From: Trichoplax adhaerens
Lineage: Eukaryota; Placozoa; Uniplacotomia; Trichoplacea; Trichoplacidae
DNA length: 64,000 nt
Direction of reading: 5' to 3'
Assembly (NCBI RefSeq): GCF_000150275.1
Contig: NW_002060943.1
Coordinates: forward strand, 12,619,720-12,683,719
Part shown: one piece after another, positions 52,251 through 62,357 of the stretch
How positions within the stretch are numbered: the stretch's first letter is position 1
How the letters are laid out: each line of letters opens with the position of its first letter
Translations under genes and position numbers: made by a program
The notes under the pieces: generated by a model
What the model was told of the DNA's origin: nothing
The model's database searches: none
The model's input: the letters and a program-made list of their open reading frames with translations, nothing else

Positions 52251-53022
52251 TCTAAATACACGCGTACACTACACGGTCAATCGACAACTCAACTGCTAGT
52301 GAGAGCGCTGGGCTTTATATACCCTAGCTCGGCTGCACTCGGTGCACAGCTTAGGTAAGCAACTCTAAAAATATACAGCTTTTGTATAGCCGATTGTCTA
52401 TATGGTTTGGTATGGCAGACGGCGTAAACAACACTAATGAGTTACGAACTAATTAATAGCCAAGTAATAACCAAAGGCTTAGCACAAAGTAACAGAAAGT
52501 ACTATTGTGTGAATATTAGTTATCACCTCTGTAAATACATTGCTCTGCACAGAGTCTACAACAAGTATAACTAGACTACTAACAATGTTACAATTATCCC
52601 CATACCTAATAAATAAATGTTATTAACAAGTAATAAAATCTTAATTACTAATTACTAAGGCTAATGCTACAATTAACTGACTGAGTCTGTACTCCGTCAC
52701 AATGTTATTTGGAATAATCGTCTTTTCCTCCTTCAAGAACAGTAGCTGGGTTTAAGTATAACGCAGCTCAGAAAGAGGTACTATTGGCATTGGTATAGGC
52801 TGCGATTTAATACTAACTCATATAAATATCAGTCCTATAGGAATATAATAACACGCATTTTTTATTTTATGTTATGATATTAATATGCCAAATGGGCAAT
52901 TTAGATCTTACATAAATTGAAGTCATAATCACAGCATTTTACGGTACTTACCATATATTATTTCGGAGCTTTTTATGAAATATCCATTCACGTACTAATT
53001 TCGATTTAAAGAATCGATTGCA

Positions 53023-53232
53023 TTAGCGACAACAAATAATATCTTGACTGTCGGTGAAAGATGTGTAAACTATTTCAATTATTTCTCTATATTCAGCACA
53101 TTTAGCGTAGAATTTACTTTTTATTGCCTTAAATTTTGGCATTCTTTTATGAATAGTTTCGTTTAATTTATCTTGAATAAAAAGATGGGGTCGTATTTCG
53201 CTAATATAATCATCAATATTCTTCTCAATCAT
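53023..53232 (-). pseudogene. Helical open frame, possible upstream exon of the CARD relic
   Basis: A 69-codon minus frame of charged helical composition (KFKAIKSKFYAKCAEYREII). It aligns loosely with the pseudogene at 54.4-56.1 kb, where HKVALFYYKEALSLI occupies the equivalent place. No donor was fixed, and nothing readable connects it to the CARD relic at 51 kb. It could also be a chance frame. Confidence 0.28.
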
Positions 53233-53254
53233 TGATGCAATTTTTGTGGATATT

Positions 53255-53345
53255 TATCATATATTATATATTATATATTATATTATATTATATTATATTA
53301 TATTATTATTATATATTACATATTATATAATTATATATTATTTCT
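53255..53345. repeat. ATATT-type A/T microsatellite
   Basis: About 90 bases consisting almost only of TATAT, ATTAT and ATATT units in tandem, interrupted by a single C. Confidence 0.9.
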
Positions 53346-54384
53346 TGCGGATATTTCTGGTCGCAGTAGAGTAAGCCTATATAAGATTCTTCTTTCTTAA
53401 TAATATTCTGATATGGATAACCTGGTATTGTGTATTTTGCACATTGAAAATAAAAATTTTAACTTATGAATTATTCCACAGTTTTAAACAGGCTGATAAA
53501 TGGCAATAAAATATGCCATCAGGAATATACTATCGTAAATTACTACTTGTTATACGCAAGGAGCATTAAGCTCCGTAACAGCATCCATTAATTTAAAAGT
53601 ATTTTTAGTCGCTATCAGAATCAGATATGTAATATTAGCTATATTAAAATAGTAACAGCGAGTTACGGACGAGATTGTACTAATCATCGGTGCCATGAAG
53701 GATGTTGAAATTGAGAGATTAGCTTCTAAGCTTAGATGAAATATTCTAATATAACTATGGTACTCTAATTTATGAACGTGAGTGCAATTGCCACTTAGTT
53801 TGTGATGGAAGATTTCTTGCAAAGTTGAGATGACGTAAATTGATCGATATATCAGATTACTTGACTTCCAAACATTAGGGAAGAATTAGCTTGAGAGTTA
53901 GGCACTAGAACTAAATTAATAGCATATTTTAAACTTGAATATATTCTATATTATTATACATTACTACTACCGCCTTGATTTATTCACTTGCGACTAATTA
54001 AATCGTGTACTACGAGATTAGCATTCAATCAATTAAGTCATTGCTATGATCACTCCGTAGAAGAGAAGCCACGTATAACTCGTGTAAAGAGAAGATAGGA
54101 TTATCATTGATTTAACTAATTACATACACAATTTTTGTACCTGACTATATTAAAATATATTTAAGTCAAATAGCATAATTTTCAGCCATAGTAAATTATT
54201 ATCATACTTGTGATTTATCTTATAGAAGTATATATATTATTCGTACCTTTTCTCATACCTTGTAGACTTTATGACAGACACACAGGTTATTAACTTTAAA
54301 CATGAACTACTGGTACTATACTTTGGCTCTGTGAATAGATAGAATAATCATTGTTTAAATTTGTTATTTAAGACGAATTCGCTA

Positions 54385-56065
54385 CATTTATCGCTTTCTG
54401 CAACAATTTTCTTTCGAATTTTGCACAGCAATAACTAAATTGATTTCAAGTAACTCTTAAAGCTGTACAAAATCATGTCCATAACGTTTGTTTTACATTA
54501 TGTTTCGCAGCTTTGTTGTTCTACCTTCTTCATAAATGGTAATTTTAATATTGGCAGCTTCTCTAGTGCTTAAAACTTGCTTTGCTTCTTAATTTGATGG
54601 CTCTAACACTTCATCTATCGGAAAATTTCGATTACATCCCATGCCGTATGCATCTAGGGCATATTATAATTGGGATGTACGTATGATTTCTTTTTCATCT
54701 TCTTCTTGTGTAGTTATATCAACAATATTTGGATTAAATAAATTAAGTAATACTTTTACTGCTACTGTGCTTGTACTTTAAGTTATGAAGAAAACTATGA
54801 TCGCAAAAAGATCCCTGTGTGCGCAATTTTCTGCCATTTTAACTTTATTGATGTTATTTACGAAGAGAAATAACATAATATGAATGAAATAATTTTCATA
54901 TGATTAGACTGTAGTTATTATTTTAAATTTACATATACGAGTATAGCGGAGGTAGTAGTAGTAGTTTCTAACAACGCATTTAGAATTTAAACACTATAAT
55001 AATATCCTATTAAAAGCAAATTTAATATAAAATGCTATAAAAAAATTCTTTTACAGTAAATGTGTTAAATTTAGGAGAAATTGCTATAGAGTCTTACATT
55101 AGTCTAGTGAAGATAAAATATTTTAAGATACTTCATGACATTCAAATAATCGATATCGAAGTCTTTTAAACCTTACTGATACCTTACTTACGATTCACTG
55201 TTATAAATACAGAAACTACGGATTTATTGAAAGTAATTCCTGACTTATCCTGAATCAGAGTGCTCATTAATTAAGGTTAAGTTTGACAGCTTTTACGGTA
55301 GCATACGTCATCTAAAGCTCTATTCCCATTACCCGCACTTGTTCAATACGTCTTCGGTCATTTAAACACGTCAAAATTTTCACTTCATCTTGTAGTTTAT
55401 TGGCCAATCCCTCCGCTTTTCTACGTCATTTCTCGGCTTCTATCGATTCACATTTTTCTATATAAGAAGTACTCATACTCCGATAAATGCAAAATCCAAA
55501 CTGAAAGAGCTGACTACTGTTGCTGTATTGGAATTTGATTAGACTTAAAGCCTCTTTGTAATAAAACAAAGCTACTTTATGCCTTCATTCATTATGATTT
55601 TTCACGCCTTTTTCCAAATTCGATTTTATTTGATCAAGTAGGGTTAATTTGATGAATTCATTAGCTATATTCTTTAGTTTCGATCAACAATTGAATAATA
55701 CCATATACTATGCATAAAGAGATCGTAACGCTTTTCTTCAAATAAATTGCGCCTTCGATTGCAATTTTGATCGCAATACTAAGAAAAGAAGCAACTGATC
55801 TATACCATTATATAAAATAGCTATCTCCCAATTTTTATCAAGATAGAAACGTCTATTTGAGCTTATAGTCAACTCCGATGAACGAGATGGAGACAATACA
55901 ATCGCATAGCTATCATCAATCATGCCTATAACATTCTCCTGATATTAATAATGATGAAATTGATTAAAACGCATTTGAACAATTGTCTCTACTTCTTCCT
56001 GTAAACGCTTTTTCAACGTCAATAATTAATTATCGTTATTCATCAATCCAATTATAAAAGCATAA
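54385..56065 (-). pseudogene. Decayed helical-repeat plus CARD gene
   Basis: On the minus strand, readable blocks broken by stops follow one another. A possible start lies near 56055, with a TAA five codons in. Next come LKKRLQEEVETIVQMRF and a block 55738-55923. At about 55320-55660 there is a TPR/MIT-like helical stretch with two in-frame TGAs (FIKLTLLDQIKSNLEKGV, stop, HKVALFYYKEALSLI, AEK, stop, RRKAEGLANKLQDEV). Near 54.7-54.8 kb lies an acidic stretch TTQEEDEKEII. The end (54400-54620) is a CARD with two TAA stops (VLSTREAANI, RTTKLRNI, YGHDFVQL) matching gene 4's CARD and the 51 kb relic. The interrupted but ordered similarity is typical of a pseudogene of the cluster's TPR-CARD family. 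Confidence 0.7.
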
Positions 56066-57039
56066 CAATTTTTAGCGGTGACAATGACAAATAAATCAGC
56101 TAGTTAGAAAGTAAATGTACACGTAGTGAGAAGAATATCACAATTTTTGTATTTATTCACGTTGATAATACAGTCCTACTTGCAAACCGCATCGCAGCTA
56201 GAAATCTATTAGCATAGTTTTTCTGGTTATCTTATAACGACCTATATTTTTCGATTCGTTACTATTAAATTAGATAGCGATACGCTGAATCATGTGATAT
56301 TTTTTTCCTCACGGAATTTTAAATTGTTTCGTTGCCTTAAAGTGCGCGGATAATTGCTCTCTGAACTTGAGAAATAAAGGCTTTGAGGTAGGAATGGTTA
56401 CTTCAAAATTTATTCTCATTTTAAGATTAATAAATATTTTGTATTAATCTTACTTTCAGTACAGCAGTAGGCAAAATGTCTGCATCTATAATTGCTGTTA
56501 CCTAATCTTTTGCTTATATCTAAATCAGAATAATACACATATAAGTAAAAGAAATATGATATCATCGACTATAGGTAAGACAAGCATACTAGCAGTCTAT
56601 TTTTCAAATTTAGGATAGATCTCTATTAATAATCCTACGTAATATATGATACGCACAATAGTATCCGATGTGCTTGAAACTTTTGCAATAAATTTGATAT
56701 CAAATAAATAAATTATTATTGTTATTGACTGATTAGTTATTCTATTGGGCCACGTTGACTATCCTTGATTTTCTATCTCGTAGTGCTTTCAAGTTTTAGA
56801 TACTATGATTAATTATTTCAGGATTAGATCTTATAGACAAAATAATCATATCGAAGAATTAATTTGAAGGTAACAAGATAAGGTATCAAAATAGGCAACA
56901 GTTCCTAATAAAGAGTGCAAAAATACGGCCGTACGAAATAAATTAGATGTTACTAGATGTCTTAAAGATTCTAGCTTGCCTTAACATAAATAATTATAAT
57001 TGATTTCAATTTACGATTAGACCACTCATTGATATTATC
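56066..57039. other. Intergenic, nothing recognised
   Basis: AT-rich with no recognisable coding, RNA or repeat content. Confidence 0.4.
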
Positions 57040-58040
57040 TCAAATGAAATGAGTCTAAGTCGCTAACTTGTAATCTTATAGCAAAACGCTTATAACTACT
57101 TCAAGAATAAAATTTTTTATTTTAGGCGTATCTTAGTGAATTTCTTGGTAAGCTCACTTACAGAAATGCGCCCCAAACTCAGTTTTATTCGTCTCTAAAG
57201 TCAGCACTTGGCGCAATTTTACGAATGTGAAATCTTATTCAATTTCAATTTTTATCAGCTTCCTACAAGATTTCAAATCAAATGTTAGTGGGCTGCATTC
57301 TATAACTTTGACTCTATAGTTATAACATTTGTTGCAAGTTGAGTGAATCAGATAATCTTAAGAGCCAGCTTATGACTAATTGATTGAAAAAAAAGTACCA
57401 AAGGAAAGGAAAAATTTAAACGTATATTCAAAACTATTGTTTCGGCTCTTATCGAATGGTTGAAAGTAAACTTTCAGCTTTAAATGAAATACTCTAAGGT
57501 GTTACAGGAAATTTTAGAGCTTCAGTTTGCTTCATTATTAAAAATAAATTTTAAATTACAGTGAGACTACGCTTACAATCTCTATTTATACAGAAGGAGT
57601 CGAAGCGCCTAATTTGTCATTTTATAGCAATATACATGTATAAAGAATGTATTATTTTATTGTCAGCGGCATACTAATTGATGTTTTGGTAAATTAATTT
57701 ACCGGAAAGTCTACCAATCTTATATCCATTTCATCTCTAAAGTCAATACAGGACACAATTTCACAAATTTCCATTCACATTCAATTCCATTTCAATATAT
57801 GAAGTTTTTAAATTGAATGGCAGTGGCCCACCTTTTATGGCTCTGACCTATTAGGCACAACATTGGCAGCACGTAGATTACACGAGATGACCTTGGGAGT
57901 AGTTAATGATTCATAGATGAAAGATAATGGAATATTAGTCGAAAAGAAAAATAAGTAAACGTTTATCGCTATTGTTTTATCTTCAATCTGATGATTGAGA
58001 GCATTATTTCAGCTTTATTTTTTTATCAGAATTTATTTGC
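57040..58040. repeat. Old tandem duplication, unit about 0.55 kb
   Basis: Two diverged copies, about 57048-57500 and 57597-58030, share ordered blocks, for example TCTCTAAAGTCA near 57193 and 57739, followed by ACACAATTT-like and ATTCAATTYCATTT-like words. On the minus strand both copies keep a partly open frame with FVKL, VLTLE and a preceding GPLPFNLK or SPLTFDLK block. The duplicated unit is therefore probably an old coding exon, now carrying stops. Domain not identified. Confidence 0.5.
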
Positions 58041-59171
58041 TTACTAATTCATCGTCTCATTGACTAGAAAATTGTTATGTCAACGGATGGCCTTAAAATT
58101 AAATGACTATTTCTTTACTTATAATCGATTATAGTAAGAATAATTTTATTCAAAACTGTTCGGAATTGATGTAAAGTGGAATGGAGAATCAATCTTAGGT
58201 TAATCATCTCCGCATGAGTGATTGGAAACCTCCAGGATGATTCACAAATATAGAAGATATGGAAAATTAAGTTGGATTTTTCCTTTTATTATTGTAAGTT
58301 AGGATTTTAATTTAATTCACTCTTATAATCTAAAGTAAGCGTAAAAACAATTTTTGATGTTAGATTCAAGATGAAGGATATCTATTTAATTTCTTTAGAT
58401 AAAACTGATAGTTCAATTGCAATGCATTGTGTAGCCTGTAAACATTATAAAATATTACTGATAACCTATTAGACCCAACGGATAAGCTCTTTACGAGTAG
58501 AAAATAACGTAAATACAATCTAATTGACTCCTAAATTGAATACACCAGTCTATTTCTTTTCCTTATCGCGGAAAAAATAATTTTGCGATCGAAGACAATC
58601 AGACTTTAGCTTGAGCAATGATTGAAGGCTCACGTAATAAAGAAATATAAACTATTGATGGTACAAATGGACTAAAATCTCAATTACTTTACTCTAGTTG
58701 CATTACCGTCTTGAAATGACGTTACTTATTGATTGTATAAGGACTCGAAATCAGTTCAATACTGTAGAGGTTCAAGATACCGCGTTAGTCCTGACAAAAT
58801 AAGTTTAGTTCTATAATCATGTCAATAATGCCTATATTTATACTCTTGTATAGCTATTAGAAAGGGTAGAGTTGCTACAAATTCTAGTGCTGTTGTGTTA
58901 CGAAGCAAAGTAACGTACATGTTAATTAAGTAGATTTCGCTATGTTACTAATGGCAATTTAGTACCCTTCGCGAAGTGCGAGTAACGTGCGATTAGCTTG
59001 CTGAGTCTTATTCGCTTTATTCGCTAGTTATTGATTATTGCCAATTAAAGCCGTTTACTAGTTGTATCCATAGTTAACTTTATAGTTTATTGAGGGTTGT
59101 TTCCCAGTATGAACCATGTAAATGGTATTTTGCTAAATTAGTATGTGTGCACCATAAGTTTTGTGGTAAGG
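58041..59171. other. Intergenic, nothing recognised
   Basis: No gene or repeat family was recognised. A TTCGCGAA palindrome lies near 58970. Confidence 0.4.
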
Positions 59172-59206
59172 TATAAATGGAAGAGCGAATGCTCAGCTCC
59201 TCAGTT
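59172..59206 (+). promoter_or_regulatory. TATA-initiator core promoter, probably of the secreted-protein gene
   Basis: TATAAAT starts at 59172 and TCAGTT at 59201, so the presumed +1 A at 59203 puts TATA at -31, the same spacing as at 32.5 kb. The flanking AGCTCCTCAGTTC matches that promoter at 12 of 13 positions. The next gene on this strand is the Ser/Thr-rich secreted protein. Confidence 0.62.
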
Positions 59207-59284
59207 CGTGATTTAATAGCGTTTAGGCTACTCTATTAATTAAACTGTACTAAACTCTTAGAACAGTCTTATCCCTGTATGACC
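59203..59284 (+). other. Candidate 5' exon of the secreted-protein gene
   Basis: From the presumed +1, the first ATG (59279-59281) is followed by ACC and a consensus donor GTAAGT at 59285. Splicing to GCTTTACAG|ATTTTC at 62382 is in phase 0 and gives a start Met-Thr-Ile-Phe-Phe-Leu in the same frame as the long open frame. The intron would be 3,097 nt. The alternative is translation from ATG 62358. Confidence 0.4.
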
Positions 59285-61324
59285 GTAAGTAGTATAGGAC
59301 TACCGCACATCAGACCTTCAGGTGTAGTGGAGATAGAAATAAGTAATCTATTAGTTTCGGGTAATAGTTCGCAAGTTAAGTTTATAACAATCTTGTAAAA
59401 AATTTAAACATTTAATAGAATGCTGATTTATCCTCGTGTAAGTACTGTGAGTGGCATGTGCTATACAAATAATTTATATAAGTTTGTGACATGTTGTTAC
59501 ATGAAATTGTCGAGATTTAAAGCTATGGTTTGAGCTTTAGTAAGACGATTATTTTTACCATGACCAGTTGCTGATTTTTTGCGTTCATTTATTATCAGCA
59601 TGACTAATCCGAAGAAAATTCGGTTAAGGTTCATCATAACTTACGCGCTTGTTATATTAACAAGGTGCTTTCGTTACATAGTGAATTATTTTGTCGACTG
59701 ATATTTACTTTATATTCTATGATTAATAATTTTATATTAATGAAACTATACGGTGTTAAGATCCTTTAGTCATGGAAATTGTCAAAATAGTAAATAGGTT
59801 AAATCAAATAAATAGCTTTGTTTCAGGCTATTATTTTATTTGATAGTAGAGAAAACTTACTAGCATTAGCATATTCATGACTAGCTACTACAAATTCTAT
59901 ATAAAATTCTTAAAATTTGCAAGTAATGCATCGATTTTTCACAAAGGAATGACGTGATGATACAATTAAAAACTGCTTTTAAAGTTAAGAACTTTATACT
60001 GGAAGAAGCGCTATTTTACCAAATTAATTAACTATCATGATATCAGCTACAGAGATGGAAAGGTATATGGTTATGTAGACTTATAAAGTTACAAGCAAAC
60101 CCAAGAGCACATTCAAGTATCATAAGCCAAGACAAAAATATTATTACACCAGCATATTCTAATGCAAAACATTTATAGTTTATTAAATTTTAACTCAAAA
60201 TTGCTGGGAGTCCGACCGTTGAAGTGCGATATTGTTTTAAAATAGGTTGGCTTTAGGCAAATTAATTTATTGTACCGAAAGAGACATTTCGTTGATTGAT
60301 AGAAAATTTAAGATTATGAGTAAATGAGATTCCGATGGGTTTCCTTAATTTTTCGAAGGGCTGGACATTGATGGGTGGGGATGATATTGTTCTGCATAGC
60401 TACCGTAGGTAACAGATTATGAATAATAGGCACAAAATTTCTCTCAATGACTGAGTACTTTAGGAATGACAACTATTCATATTATATATATTAGCAAAAG
60501 CGAATTCATTTGAGAATTGTAGATTTAAACCGTTACAAATTCATGTTTACTTGCCAACCTAGATATACTCTGCATACTTTAAACAGATCTATTTGCAATT
60601 TTTTAAATCTTTTTCAGCTTTGAAACATTCTATATCGACTTTGTTCAGATTTCTGTACCCAGGCAGAGACTACATTATGTTTGATAATTCAAATCATTTC
60701 GCATTTGACGCATAATTTTTTCTGTTATAGAGTTAACAGAAAAAGGTGTCCTATAATAAGATAGATTCGTGATCTTTCTTGCGCATATTTTCTGTCATTC
60801 AGATTTATTTCAACAAGCATAATGTTGGAAGTTTACGACATTTGGTTAATTCATTAATTAACCATCAATTATGAATATTTATATTAGTGTATTAGTGATT
60901 AGAATTAATTACTAGTATCCATTGCATAATAGGCGGTAGGAGAGGATTAGATATACTGTTCAGAAGCATGAGGTTTACTATTCATGTTTTCTGAACTAAG
61001 ATGTTGTTAGCGAATACCACGCCTTATTAAATAAGCAAATAAATGATTATAAAACGCGAGTATTAAATAATTGTCTTTATTTATGCCAATATTATGATGA
61101 AATGGCTCCTTCATTATTCTCCTTCATAAGTCCATGAATCTAGTAATCAAACAGCATCGTGCTCAATAACCTTCTACTCGATGTACAACTTAGCATTTAT
61201 GAAATAATGTCTCGTAAATCAAAGTTGAGACAAAAAGTTTTCTGCAAGACTGCAGCTAAGGAATTATCTGCTGATCTGTTCGAATGTTATTGTTTAATAT
61301 ACGGTCTCAATGATTAGCCATTAG
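59285..61324. other. Intergenic or intronic, nothing recognised
   Basis: Possibly the first intron of the secreted-protein gene. No coding signature was found in it. Confidence 0.4.
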
Positions 61325-61453
61325 CTCAAAATAAATCCTATTAACTCTCTAATAAAATTTAAGCGTGGCGAAATTACTATTACTATCGAAGCATTTTATG
61401 CAGATAGGTCCGCAAACTTAAGGGAAATTTTAGACTGTGGACGTAGATATTAA
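61325..61453 (+). pseudogene. ZU5 domain fragment
   Basis: An open stretch of about 42 codons between TAG and TAA on the plus strand reads NPINSLIKFKRGEITITIEA followed by FYADRSANLREI. It aligns with the ZU5 core of gene 2 (FELKIPVECLARDTEITITV, YFADPPYNYGI) without a gap in the central part. No ATG, splice site or UPA follows, so it is a lone relic. Its plus orientation is opposite to the CARD relics at 51 and 54 kb. Confidence 0.6.
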
Positions 61454-62357
61454 ATGAGAGAAAGTAAAATTGAAAATTAAACCGTCTTAATAGACCTTTT
61501 TATATTTGAAGATTCGCTTTTCATGTACAGTAATTTATAACTAGAGTATTAAATATTTCATTCGTTTCGCAAAATATACGTTTGAATAGTTCTGATCATC
61601 TTGTAAAGAATTGAATTCTTAGAAAAGATTACTTTCGGTTAATTGTGCCGCATTAATTGTCTAGAGTGTACATAGTTTAAGGATCGTTTACTTCTCGCTA
61701 CTACTTTACAAAATTGGAATGTTATGTATGTAGGTGGACTTTAATAAGTTAGTAATCTGTCGATTTTCAACTATTGGTAATCGTTGCGACTTCTAGATCA
61801 AAAAGTAGATGTGACAGTTCCTAAATAAAATTGAGGAATAGTCAATATCAGCATTATACCGTGGACTAGCTAGGGGTCTCAGGGAAGACTTTTGATGTTG
61901 GCTTTGAAATTTATTGAAATAGGAAATATATTTTTTAGTCAGAATGAAAATGGGTTGCTATCGAAGTAATTTTTCTTTAGAATCAATTCTGTTTAGAAAT
62001 GGTAAACTTTAACTTTAATCTAGAAATTGATAGTTCCACTTATTTAGTAGCAATTTAAAGCCTTGATTAACTTCCAGTGCTCAATTAGCCTTAATTATTG
62101 GTTATATGTTGCGTCTGGAATTTAAATCAAAACGGTAATACAGTAAGCTACAAACATAATTCAAAAGTTCGAAACTAAAAATTGCAACCAGTTTCAATAT
62201 TTGAAATGATTCGCAATCTGCAATAAATCGCAATCAAATTCTATTTTTAATGAATGTCAGATTGCTTAATTTGTTTTAGAACGCTCCATAGACATCATAA
62301 AAGTAGTAATTAAAACTTAAAGGGTATAAAACGGATTCCAACTGACTTAATAGTATA

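Noticed and set aside
52316-52360. TATATA followed about 32 bases later by ACAGCTTAG|GTAAGC, reminiscent of a spliced-leader RNA gene
   Set aside because: The leader would be about 7 bases, there is no Sm-like site or following hairpin in the expected form, and no tandem copies are present.
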